NCBI GenBank assembly: GCA_032716605.1
Contig: CM064481.1
Span: 15,835,902 to 15,899,901, forward strand
DNA from: Paralithodes platypus
Lineage: Eukaryota > Arthropoda > Malacostraca > Decapoda > Lithodidae
DNA length: 64,000 nucleotides
Direction: 5' to 3'
The position numbers and the translations under genes were made by a program. Below the pieces are notes generated by a model. It saw only the letters and a program-made list of their open reading frames with translations, ran no database searches and was not told where the DNA came from. Below, piece by piece: positions 21,620-31,010 of the stretch (position 1 is the first letter of the stretch; the number at the start of each line of letters is the position of its first letter).

Positions 21620-23330
21620 AGATGAAGAAGTACTGAGTAGATGAGGAATTTGGAAGGAATCTGAGTGTAAAATGGAGGGAGAGTAAGAAACTGTTCTGGA
21701 AAGAAGTCAAGAAAGTTAGGGAAGGTAGCAAGGGAAACAGTAAGGGTGTGAAAGATAAGAATGGGAGAATGCTAGCCGAGAAGCAAGAGAGAGTCGAACG
21801 ATGGAGGGAGTACTTCAGTGAGTTGCTAAATGTAAGGAATGAAGAGCCAGCAAACATAGCTGGATATGGTATGGGAGGGAGAAGAAGAGAAGTAGTGGAG
21901 GAGGAGGTGGGGATCAGGAGGTCAGAAGTGTGGGAAGCCATGAAAAGAGTGAAGTTGGGGAAAGCACCAGGAACAGATGGAGTGTGTGGGGAAATGTTGA
22001 GGTATGGTGGTGAGATATTGATAGAATGGGTATGGAAAATGTGCAAACTAGCATGGGAGAAGGGGAGTGCCCCCGATGACTGGAAGACTGGCATAATAGT
22101 CCCCCTATATAAGGGCAAAGGGGAAAGAGGAGTGTGTGGTAACCACTGAGGAATATGTCTTCTAAGCGTAGTAGGGAAGGTATACAGTAGGGTAGTGATT
22201 GAGAGAGTGAGAGTGAGAACGGAGAAATGGATAGGCGACGAGCAGGGAGGTTTTAGGAAGGGAAGAGGATGTGTAGATCAGATTTTTACCCTGAATTGTG
22301 TTGTGGAGAAGTATCTGGAGAAGAAACAAAAGGTGTATGTTGCCTTTATGGACTTGGAGAAGGCCTATGACAGAGAAGGATAGAGAAGGTTTGTGGAAAG
22401 TACTTAGAATATACGGAGTAGAGGGCAAGTTGGTGAAAGCAGTGAAGAGCATGTATGAGGGTGCAAAGGCGGCAGTACGTGTGGAGAGTGAGCAGAGCGA
22501 GTTCTTTGACCTGAATGTTGGTTTGAAACAGGGGTGTGTGATGTCCCCGTGGTTGTTTACTGTATATATGGATGGAGTCATGAAAGAAATACCATCAAGA
22601 GCAGTGGATGTTGGTGTATCGCTGAAAAGGGAGGGAATTGAGTGGAAGCTACCTATACTGCTGTTTGTGGATGATACAGTTCTGATGAGTGATAATGAAT
22701 GGGAGTTGCAGGGTCTGGTAAATGAGTTTGGAACAGTGTGTGAAAAACGGAATTTCAAGGTAAATGCGGGGAAGAGCAAGGTTATGGTCTTCGAAAGGGG
22801 TGAAGTCACAGAGTGTGAGGTGAAGCTGAACGGTCAGGCTATGGAGATCGTCAACTCTTTTAAGTATCTGGGCAGTGTGTTGAGTAAAGATGGGACTATG
22901 GATGAAGAAGAGGGTTGTAGGAACGCTAAAAGCAGTAACAAGAAATAGGGTGGTCAGCATGGAAGTGAAGAAGTCCTTGCATGACAGTGTGGTAATCCCG
23001 ACACTGACTTACGGAAGCGAAGCATGGACGTTGGTTGAGAGACTCAGACCAAGAGTAAGAGCAGTGGAAATGAATTACTTAAGGAGTGCGTGCGGAGTTA
23101 CATGGAGGGATAGACAGACTAATGAGGATGTAAGAAGGAGGTGTGGTGTGGAGGTAGATGTGCTGGAAAGTGTGAAAAGGAACAACTTGAGTGGTTCGGC
23201 CAAATGGAACGTATGGAAAGCGAGAGAATGACTAAGAGGGTGTATGAGAGAGAGGTGGAGGGACAGAGAGGGAGAGGTAGACCGAATGAGAGGTGGAAGG
23301 ATGGAGTGAGGAAGTACATGAACGATGTGG
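21620..23330 (+). pseudogene. RTE-like reverse transcriptase, broken
   Basis: Successive frames carry KLGKAPGTDGVCGEMLRYGG, DDWKTGIIVPLYKGKGER, GDEQGGFRKGRGCVDQIF, VAFMDLEKAYD (first catalytic Asp), GLKQGCVMSPWLFTVYMDG, LLFVDDTVLMSD (the DD motif), FKYLGSVLSKDGTMDEE and LTYGSEAWTL. A TGA interrupts at 22147, the frame shifts after KAYDR (about 22375), and about 26 bases are missing after MDEE (about 22910) compared with the copy at 49454-50002. A base is lost near 23185. It is not functional. Confidence 0.85.
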
Positions 23331-23736
23331 TGGTGGGCTGGTCTATCAGAGTGAGAACTGAGCGATCTCTGCCATACCCATAGCTTACTCTGACTGTTCC
23401 TTTAACTTATATATTTTCTAGATCTCAAGTGACGGCGTCTTTTCCGTGGATTGACCTCCCAATCTACCAAGATTGGAAGCCAAAGCGTCACATTTTTCCC
23501 TTGCCCCTCAACTTTCTCTTCATAATTGCTGAGGGGCACAGGGCCCTGGGTGGGGCTTTGGTTTCCCGGGCGTTTCTGCACCCTCCTCAGCTCCCCGCCA
23601 TGGAGTGGCTTCGGTCACCCAGGCTTTATTGTGGTCGGCAGGGAGGGTTCTGTGGGGGCGCTCGGTTATGGCCTTGGAATTGCTCGGGGCCTTGGGGCTG
23701 TTCGGCCAGGCAGCTTGGGGAACAACAACAACAACA
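23326..23736 (+). mobile_element. SINE-like element with LINE-derived tail, copy 2, nested in the RTE LINE
   Basis: The 411-base element is flanked by ACATGAACGA at 23316-23325 and 23737-23746. It is homologous to 20515-20932 from GGGCTGGTCTATCAG to the (AAC)n tail, so both copies share the same 5' end. Across the insertion the LINE's 3' sequence resumes as AGGCGGTGCTGGTTG, as in the uninterrupted copy at 49460. Confidence 0.85.
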
Positions 23737-24569
23737 ACATGAACGAAGGCGGTGCTGGTTGGGGGGAGGGGCGTCGACTGACTGGGGACAGAGGTGCATG
23801 GGGGCGGTTCGTTCGTGGCCACCCCTTCGGGGATCACGGCGTCAGGCAATAGATAGATAGATGTTACTGAACACCAGCCATTGACTAATAAACACCAATT
23901 ACAGTACTGTATGTTACTGAACACCAGCCACTGACTAATAAACACCAATTACAGTACTGTATGTTACTGAACACCAGCCACTGACTAATAAACACCAATT
24001 ACAGTACTGTATGTTACTGAACACCAGCCACTGACTAATAAACACCAATTACAGTACTGTATGTTACTGAACACCAGCCACTGACTAATAAACACCAATT
24101 ACAGTACTGTATGTTACTGAACACCAGCCACTGACTAATAAACACCAATTACAGTACTGTATGTTACTGAACACCAGCCACTGACTAATAAACACCAATT
24201 ACAGTACTGTATGTTACTGAACACCAGCCATTGACTAATAAACACCAATTACAGTACTGAATGATACTGAACACCAGCCATTGACTAATAAACACCAATT
24301 ACAGTACTGTATGTTACTGAACACCAGCCATTGACTAATAAACACCAATTACAGTACTGAATGTTACTGAACACCAGCCATTGACTAATAAACACCAATT
24401 ACAGTACTGTATGTTACTGAACACCAGCCATTGACTAATAAACACCAATTACAGTACTGTATGTTACTGAACACCAGCCATTGACTAATAAACACCAATT
24501 ACAGTACTGTATGTTACTGAACACCAGCCACTGACTAATAAACACCAATTGTCACACTAACAATATTCT

Positions 24570-24839
24570 TTAAGGGGAGCTTTTTAGTTTGTTCCCTAGT
24601 CCTCCATCAAGCTTGAAATTACACCCCCCCTAGACCTCCTTTCAAGATAAATGTGTACATTTTTCGGTAGAAAAATGTCCCGGCCGAAGGCCGATTCCTC
24701 TTAAATTACAGGCTCGCTATCGCTCGCCAGGAAAAAATTTACATGAAAGTTCTTGAAATTCATAGAAATTGGGCGAAAGTTCTTAAAATCGCCAAACTAA
24801 TGGGGCGAACGTCTTAAAATCTCAAAATCAATGGGGCTA
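24570..24839 (-). repeat. Foldback-type repeat with GCGAGCGATAGCGAGCC motif
   Basis: It begins at TTAA (24570-24573) with GGGGAGCTTTTTAG and ends ...TCAATGGGGCTA. It contains GGCTCGCTATCGCTCGCC and the hairpin CGGCCGAAGGCCG. It is the inverse of 15088-15367. Confidence 0.7.
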
Positions 24840-25143
24840 CACATAAAGGAGAAAGAGATCCAAAAATTATCCCTCAAGTGGAAATGACCAAAACAAGGCT
24901 ATTTCATGTTAATATTCTTGTATTCCTTCTTATATTGTCTTTGGAAGTGATGACATGGCCAAAACAAGGCTATTCCAGGTTAATGTTCTTGTATTCTTTC
25001 TCCGGTTTGACACCCACCAACCCACCAATTAACATACAAATAAACCTAATGAATGAAATCAATGAAACTAATGAATACATGTGGTACTCCAAGGAATAAA
25101 TAGTCTTTATTATTTACTAGAAATATAATAAATACTGTATCCT
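24840..25143. other. Non-coding sequence with a short tandem duplication
   Basis: GACCAAAACAAGGCTATT...TTAATATTCTTGTATTC occurs twice (about 24885-24930 and 24957-24998). No gene is visible. Confidence 0.5.
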
Positions 25144-25393
25144 TTAACCCTCTGAGGATCCATGACGCACCTTTTTTTTTTTTTTTTTTCTAGCTATTAT
25201 TAGACAATTTTATTCAGATTAGGAAGTGTATATGGAAGTCAAAGGGTTGATTGAGATAGTCTTTACCAATTTAATACCCACAGATCCTTCATAAGCTGCA
25301 TAAATACCCACAGATCCTTCATAAGCTGCATAAAATCGTCTAATGATAGCCAAAAATAAACTGCTAAAGCGCGTCAGAGCTTCAAGGGGTTAA
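25144..25393. mobile_element. TTAA foldback MITE (family F), complete copy
   Basis: It is 250 bases bounded by TTAA (25144-25147 and 25390-25393), with imperfect inverted ends TTAACCCTCTGAGGATC and TTAACCCCTTGAAGCTC. Internal arms pair: TAGCTATTATTAGACAATTT against AAAATCGTCTAATGATAGCC. Inside, ACCCACAGATCCTTCATAAG is duplicated in tandem (25277-25334). Related copies are at about 25600-25942, 28648-29176, 30576-30751 and 39310-39400. Confidence 0.8.
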
Positions 25394-25599
25394 TGTTAAC
25401 TCAAAATATATTACTGTACAACAAAGTAACCCTTTGACTAATAAGGGTTATTTACAAACTAAATAAGAACATACAATTATTATTATTAGCACAACAAATC
25501 TAACCAAACAGACCCTTAGACCAATAACAATCTTGTCTAAGCTTAATGAAAACATCTGCTTCCTGTTGGCCAGAAATCTACCCAAACTATACCAGAGAC

Positions 25600-25942
25600 A
25601 TATTTTTCAGCATATTCTGGCAACCATAAGATGATATTATTCAGCTTAGGAAGAACCTCTAGCAATAAAAAGGCTTCAAACTATCTCGACCAACCTTTTT
25701 TACTACCCGCCATGGAGTGGCTTTGGTCACCCAGGCTTTATTGTGGTCGGCAGGGAGGGTTCTGTGGGGGCGCTCAGTTATGGCCTTGGCCTTGCTCAGG
25801 GCCTTGGGGCTGTTCGGCCAGGCAGCTTGGGGAACAGCAACAACAACAAAAACTACCACAGATCCTTCCTAATCTGCATAATATTGTCTAAATATAACTA
25901 TGAATACAAAATAACACACGTCACTGGTACTCAAAGGGTTAA
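25600..25942. mobile_element. TTAA foldback MITE (family F), partial copy with a nested LINE tail
   Basis: The arms TTCTGGCAACCATAAGATGAT...CAGCTTAGGAAG and CAGATCCTTCCTAATCTGC match family F. The right end is TTAA at 25939-25942. The middle is split at 25708 by a LINE-tail insertion. Confidence 0.6.
25708..25851 (+). mobile_element. 5'-truncated copy of the SINE/LINE tail
   Basis: It begins CGCCATGGAGTGGC and ends GGCCAGGCAGCTTGGGGAAC(AGC/AAC)n, matching the last roughly 140 bases of the SINE-like copies. ACTACC at 25702-25707 and 25852-25857 may be its short target-site duplication. Confidence 0.7.
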
Positions 25943-25977
25943 AGGAAAAATGTATCATCGAACCAACTGTGTTTGAG

Positions 25978-26341
25978 GACCCACCTCTGTTTTTTCCCTC
26001 TCTCTCTGGGTTGTATCTATTTGGCCCCATTCAGCCTACTGTTTTAAGATGTTTACCCCATCCAGGTGTCAATATTTTCCTGGCGAGCGGTAGCGAGCCA
26101 GCATATATATATTTTTGTTTTGACAGCAAGCTAGATTTGTACATTTTTCGATAGAAAAATTTCTCCGGCAAAGCCGGATATCTCCACACAATGCTGGCTC
26201 GCTATCGCTCGCCAGGAAGAAATCGACACCTGGATGGGGATAAACGTATTAAAACAGTTGTCTGAAAGGGGGCCGAATAGATACAAGCCATGGAAAGAGA
26301 AAAGGAGATAAAGATAAAACAAAAACGGTGACCCCCCTTAA
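25978..26341. repeat. Long foldback element, left of the 33-bp satellite
   Basis: The arms pair over about 100 bases: GCCCCATTCAGCC...CATCCAGGTGTC...CTGGCGAGCGGTAGCGAGCC at the left and its inverse at 26188-26300, around a loop containing CTCCGGCAAAGCCGGA. The right end reads GGTGACCCCCCTTAA. It is the same family as 27771-28127. Confidence 0.8.
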
Positions 26342-26451
26342 CACTTTCCCGTTTTGTGGACGCTAATGTCGCGTCCAAGGTAAAAAATGCAATAAAGATG
26401 TTTGGACGCAAATTTAGCGTCCAATATAAATATAAAGTGTCTTGTATTAAT
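26342..26451. other. Spacer before the satellite with two similar GCGTCCAA phrases
   Basis: TGGACGCTAATGTCGCGTCC and TGGACGCAAATTTAGCGTCC form two short imperfect palindromes just ahead of the array. Confidence 0.5.
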
Positions 26452-27590
26452 AAACTGGTATGCAAATGATCATAACTGTATATATAACTGGTATGCAAAT
26501 GATCATAACTGTATATATAACTGGTATGCAAATGATCATAACTGTATATATAACTGGTATGCAAATGATCATAACTGTATATATAACTGGTATGCAAATG
26601 ATCATAACTGTATATATAACTGGTATGCAAATGATCATAACTATATATAACTGGTATGCAAATGATCATAACTGTATATATAACTGGTATGCAAATGATC
26701 ATAACTGTATATATAACTGGTATGCAAATGATCATAACTGTATATATAACTGGTATGCAAATGATCATAACTGTATATATAACTGGTATGCAAATGATCA
26801 TAACTGTATATATAACTGGTATGCAAATGATCATAACTATATATAACTGGTATGCAAATGATCATAACTGTATATATAACTGGTATGCAAATGATCATAA
26901 CTGTATATATAACTGGTATGCAAATGATCATAACTGTATATATAACTGGTATGCAAATGATCATAACTGTATATATAACTGGTATGCAAATGTTCATAAC
27001 TGTATATATAACTGGTATGCAAATGATCATAACTGTATATATAACTGGTATGCAAATGATCATAACTGTATATATAACTGGTATGCAAATGATCATAACT
27101 GTATATATAACTGGTATGCAAATGATCATAACTGTATATATAACTGGTATGCAAATGATCATAACTGTATATATAACTGGTATGCAAATGATCATAACTG
27201 TATATATAACTGGTATGCAAATGATCATAACTGTATATATAACTGGTATGCAAATGATCATAACTGTATATATAACTGGTATGCAAATGATCATAACTGT
27301 ATATATAACTGGTATGCAAATGATCATAACTGTATATATAACTGGTATGCAAATGATCATAACTGTATATATAACTGGTATGCAAATGATCATAACTGTA
27401 TATATAACTGGTATGCAAATGATCATAACTGTATATATAACTGGTATGCAAATGATCATAACTGTATATATAACTTTCTAAACACGTGTTATTGTAATGA
27501 TCATAACTGTATATATAACTTTCTAAACACGTGTTATTGTAATGATCATAACTGTATATATAACTTTCTAAACACGTGTTATTGTAATTA
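26452..27590. repeat. 33-bp satellite with a 45-bp variant at the right end
   Basis: The unit AACTGGTATGCAAATGATCA, TAACTGTATATAT repeats about 31 times to about 27475. Then about three 45-base units follow, with TTTCTAAACACGTGTTATTG replacing CTGGTATGCAA. Units lacking the GT of CTGTATATA occur at 26641 and 26837, exactly 196 bases apart, so six units form a higher-order repeat there. Because 33 is a multiple of 3, long frames stay open on both strands; they are not genes. Every unit holds the octamer ATGCAAAT. Confidence 0.97.
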
Positions 27591-27770
27591 AAAAATATCT
27601 GCGTAGACATACCGGTACAGTCGCGCTAATAAGTCATGTCTGGGCACCAGGTACAGTATGTTTTGATCAATAATTGGTATTGGCAATATCTAAGCTTCAT
27701 TTGTTCATATGGAGTGAAATATACACCCATGTTCCTACACTTACCCACCCTATGCAACACCTGACAGACA

Positions 27771-28127
27771 TTAAGGGGGGTCACCTGTTTTGGTTCTGGC
27801 CTTTTCTATCTTTCTCTGGCTTGTATCCATTTGGCCCCATTCAGCCTACTGTTTTAAGACGTTTATCCCCATCCAGGTGTCAATTTTTTACTGGTGAGTG
27901 GTAGCGAGCCAGCATGTTTTTTATTTTTGTTTGACAGCAGGCTAAATTTCTCCGGCGAAGCCGGATTTCGTCATATAATGCTGGCTCGCTATTGCTCGCC
28001 AGGAAGAAATCGACACCTAGATGGGGATAAACGTCTTAAAATAGTTGGCTGAATGGGGCCAAATGGATACAAGCCAAAGAAAGAGAGAAAAGGAAAGAAA
28101 TAACAAAAAGCAGGTCACCCACCTTAA
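27771..28127. repeat. Long foldback element, right of the 33-bp satellite
   Basis: It is bounded by TTAA at 27771-27774 and 28124-28127 with ends GGGGGGTCACC and, inverted, GGTGGGTGACC. The arms share GGCTTGTATCCATTTGGCCC and CTGGCTCGCTATTGCTCGCC around CTCCGGCGAAGCCGGA. It is the same family as 25978-26341, so the satellite lies between two copies. Confidence 0.8.
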
Positions 28128-28247
28128 TACAGCACAGAGCAAACCAAACGTATTGACAGCTGGGACATGACTTATTAGCGCCACCGTACATTATGATGAT
28201 GATGCTCATCATCATCATGACGGTGGGCTAAAATTATGGGTATTTTG

Positions 28248-28492
28248 TGAATTGCCCACTTGCGAGTTTCAGGCTATAAGGAAGTTGGTGTTGTAGACTT
28301 TGATATTTAACAGAAATACCAGCTGAAATATGGTTGTGTAGTATCGGTATATTTATAAACACATAAAATCAAATTAAACAAATAATCTGCCCTTCGACAA
28401 CCTACTCCATTAGTGTATTTTCGGTTCACGTTCATATTTACGGCTCTAACTTCCCTGTAGACCGAAACTCGCAAGTGGTCAATTGAGAGCCC
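28248..28492. mobile_element. Small MITE with inverted ends
   Basis: GAATTGCCCACTTGCGAGTT at the left pairs with AACTCGCAAGTGGTCAATTG at the right, extending through AAGGAAGTT/AACTTCCCT. It is about 245 bases with no coding content. The superfamily is not identified. Confidence 0.65.
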
Positions 28493-28647
28493 AAGAACAG
28501 TGTAAATTCAAGGGTGGTCTTTCTTGGCTCCTTCCTTCTTTCGCCTTAGTAGTTTAGCAATATAATCATTCTTTGCCTGAACTTCTATGGCAATTGTGAG
28601 ATGCTTTGCCCCAATTTATTCCTAGCGAGCAATAGTGAGCCTGTGAT

Positions 28648-29176
28648 TTAACCCCTACTGTACCGGCGACATCTTTTTAACTTTATTCTAGCTATGATTA
28701 GATGATTTTTTGCAGCTTAGGAAGGATATATGGTAGCTAAAAGGATTAATTGAGATAGTCTGTAGCCTTTTAACCCGTACTGTACCGTAGGATACAGTAA
28801 TAAAAGTCCCCAGCAGTCCCAAGTAATGTGGCAAAAATGGCAGGAGAGACCACCTATCCACCTCCAAAGATGAGGCAACACTGGCTCTGTCACCCTTCAG
28901 TGGGTCTCATATAAGATGAGAAGTGTTGCCAACACGGGAGCAGTGCTCAAAAGGTCGTGGTAAATGGTACAGGGTTGTACAGGCAGTTACAAGGAAAATA
29001 CATTACTGACGGATATATACGTCGCTGTGACTGGGGAGTTACTTATCTACTGACGTATATATACGGCACTGGGATTGGAGGGGTTAATTGATAGACGTTC
29101 CTCCTAAGCTGAATGAAATCGTCTAATAGTTGCCAGAATATGATGAAAAATATGTTTCTGGTATTCAATGGGTTAA
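28648..29176. mobile_element. TTAA foldback MITE (family F) interrupted by another TTAA insertion
   Basis: The outer TTAA sites are 28648-28651 and 29173-29176. The family F arms (TAGCTATGATTAGATGATT, AAGCTGAATGAAATCGTCTA) lie on either side of an inner block bounded by TTAA at 28770-28773 and 29084-29087. Removing the inner block leaves about 215 bases, close to the 250 of the complete copy at 25144. Confidence 0.7.
28770..29087. mobile_element. Nested TTAA-flanked insertion
   Basis: It is 318 bases with ends TTAACCCGTACTGTACCG and, inverted, TTAACCCCTCCAATCCCAG. It contains the repeated phrase GACG.ATATATACG (about 29010 and 29050). There is no coding capacity. It lies at a TTAA within family F sequence. 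Confidence 0.65.
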
Positions 29177-29561
29177 GAGAAACTGGCCTATAGTAGTGAA
29201 ATTTCCTCCTGAAAAACCATGCAAGTCTAACATAATAAGCAATACCCCGTTCTTAACAATAATCATCAATTACAAATCCCAATGTACTTGAATAAACTAA
29301 TGAAAACATATGGTCCTCCGGGATTCAAACTCGGGACACCACACTCAGAACATAAGCACCTAAACCATTACACCAACAATATCAGTGGTAACATTTCTAC
29401 AGTATTTGGCAACTTTAGAATGAGCTCCAGCTATTATGATGGTCAGTTCTACCTTAAATTATAGATTTTAATGTAAAACTTTCAAAATAAACAAACAATA
29501 CTTATACAAACACAGTAAAAAGACAATATAACTAATCAAAATCGCTATGTGGAAACAACGC
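29177..29561 (-). pseudogene. tRNA-like remnant and decayed 3' end of a zinc-finger gene copy
   Basis: On the minus strand 29310-29380 reads TGGTGTAATGG (box A-like), then CCCGAGTTTGAATCCCGG (box B-like), like a degenerate tRNA-Gln; the acceptor stem does not pair. At 29412-29450, minus strand, the codons spell KVELTIIIAGAHS, resembling the last residues (KGDLAHHIARAHS) of the zinc-finger gene at 31011. The following 29460-29550 resembles 30905-31000 just downstream of that gene. This suggests a partial tandem duplication of the gene's 3' end. Confidence 0.45.
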
Positions 29562-30029
29562 TTAACCCTTCCCGCCTGGTTATCATTTTAAAATTACAAC
29601 CCTTGCCAAGGACAGGAGCCCGGGTGTCCCCTTGAAATCCGTAAGCTTGAAAGCCTATTAAGCGTGTTATGAAAGCCGTGCATCCGACGTATGTAAACAA
29701 AGCCTGTCTTTGCAACACCGCACCTCCGAAACCAAGAAAGAGACGTCCGATCAATGTTGTTTTTGTATGCTATGACGAAATTAGTGTCTGCAAAGGTCCG
29801 ATATTGCGAACATTGCATCGAATCTCTCTCCACGGAAATCGTCATCACAACTGAACCAGTTGACGCCAGTTTACAGATCAGAAACAGCACTACATTTAGA
29901 GATGCGTGGGAATTCTCTAACAGTTAAAATAACAAAGATACGAGTAGCCTATTAAAGACGTTTTTTGGCCAGATCGCCCGGGCTCCCAACAATGTCCTTA
30001 GGATGGCGAGCCCAGGCCCGGGGGGTTAA
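29562..30029 (-). mobile_element. TTAA MITE (family B/C), complete copy C
   Basis: It is bounded by TTAA at 29562-29565 and 30026-30029 and is the inverse of 15722-16211. The shared phrases are CAACTGGTTCAGTTGTGATG and GGCCAGATCGCCCGGG. Its ends are CCCTTCCCGCCTGG and, inverted, CCCCCCGGGCCTGGGC. Confidence 0.85.
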
Positions 30030-30071
30030 GTAAAATAATAATTTATAAATAAAAGAACACAATCCACCACA

Positions 30072-30137
30072 TGGGGGCGGTTCGTTCGTGGCCACCCCTT
30101 CGGGGATCACGGCGTCAGGCAATAGATAGATAGATAG
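30072..30137 (+). mobile_element. Very short 5'-truncated RTE LINE copy
   Basis: Only the last 66 bases of the RTE-like LINE (GGGGGCGGTTCGTTCGTGGC ... GGCAAT, then (AGAT)n) were inserted. The flanking bases AATCCACCACAT occur just before and just after, giving a 12-base target-site duplication. Confidence 0.8.
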
Positions 30138-30267
30138 AATCCACCACATAGGGTGTACATTACTACATGAGCAAGTTAATCTGTTTCCCAAGCAAACTAA
30201 TCACACACATAACAACGCACTAGCGTCACGTTCAAGGAATTAGTCAATTTGGGATTATATAATTACT

Positions 30268-30538
30268 TAAGCCGGTATCACACGAGCGTTTTTTCCCTCA
30301 ACATTTATCCTCAACACTGGTCTGGCAGCTTATGAGGTAAACTTTTACAATATTTCAGTCACCTAAATTCATACATCAGCAGTCTAGATTCCGATACCAG
30401 TGCAAAATTAACCAGAAATTTTGCCAGATTTTTTTTTTCTAGTTTCCGATACCAGTGCAAAATTAACCAGAAATGTTGCCAGAAATTTTTTGATTATCGA
30501 ATGTTGAATATAAAAGCTTTCGTGTGATACAGGCTTTA
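30268..30538. mobile_element. MITE with inverted ends GCC.GTATCACACGA
   Basis: AAGCCGGTATCACACGAGCG at the left pairs with CTTTCGTGTGATACAGGCTT at the right. Internally, CCGATACCAGTGCAAAATTA is duplicated at about 30389 and 30446. No coding content; superfamily unknown. Confidence 0.65.
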
Positions 30539-30575
30539 GATTACTCACAAACTATTGGTCACAACAATCACCACA

Positions 30576-30905
30576 TTAAACCTTTCAGGGCGCCTCTTTT
30601 CGCTTGATATTGGCTAACAATAAATTATTTTCTTCAGCGTAGAAAAGATCTGTGGTAGAAAAAAGGTTAATTGAGATAGCTTTTACTCATTCAATTCCTA
30701 CAGATCCGTCCTAAGCTTACTACAATAACCAATGATAGCCAGAATACAAGGTGGAAGGCAGAGAGGGAGAGACAGACCGAGAATGAGCTGGAAGGATGGA
30801 ATTGAGAGGTCTATGAGTAAAAATGGTGTGGGGGGAACTAGCTAAAGAATGACAGAACAGCAACAAGGTTTTCATTTGTGGCCACCCCTTTGGGTATCAA
30901 GGCAT
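30576..30905 (+). mobile_element. Family F fragment followed by an RTE LINE 3' fragment
   Basis: 30576-30751 matches family F from its TTAA end (AACAATAAATTATTTTC, AGATCCGTCCTAAGC). It runs straight into 30752-30905, which translates like the RTE LINE C-terminus (EGREGETDREW-like, WKDG) and ends GTGGCCACCCCTTTGGG.TCA. Both are degenerate. Confidence 0.55.
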
Positions 30906-31010
30906 CTGATTATAATGTAAAACTTGCAAAATAAACAAACCAAGACAGGGGCGACACAATATAACGGCAAATGAACTTATCAAAATCGCAATAACAGACA
31001 GATAGACAGC

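Larger units (their letters stand above)
21609..23860 (+). mobile_element. RTE-like LINE, 5'-truncated, inserted in the satellite
   Basis: It is flanked by an 11-base target-site duplication ATGTTACTGAA (21598-21608 and 23861-23871). It carries a broken reverse-transcriptase frame, a 3' region ending GGGGATCACGGCGTCAGGCA and a (TAGA)n tail. The same 3' end occurs at 30072-30137, 49380-49450 and, diverged, near 56090-56170. A SINE-like element is nested at 23326-23736. Assignment to the RTE group rests on the overall look of the reverse transcriptase and the short-repeat tail. Confidence 0.85.
20450..24552. repeat. 50-bp satellite array interrupted by a LINE and two SINE-like insertions
   Basis: The unit is TACTGTATGTTACTGAACAC, CAGCCATTGACTAATAAACA, CCAATTACAG (50 bases). 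About one unit precedes the first insertion at 20515, about 13 units lie at 20933-21608, and about 14 at 23861-24550. Unit variants are mostly CCATTG versus CCACTG. The interruptions at 20515-20932 and 21609-23860 are each flanked by duplicated satellite bases, so this was one array of about 27-28 units before the insertions. Confidence 0.95.

Noticed and set aside
20450..24552. CRISPR-like array (regular 50-bp repeats)
   Set aside because: Units are contiguous without unique spacers, and the context is eukaryotic; it is a satellite.
26447..27610. Open frames of 200-310 codons on both strands in the 33-bp satellite
   Set aside because: The unit length is a multiple of three and lacks stops in several frames, so open frames are automatic; the peptides are pure repeats of the unit.
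29305..29385. Functional tRNA-Gln gene on the minus strand
   Set aside because: Box A and box B are recognisable, but the acceptor stem is not formed and the anticodon arm is degenerate.
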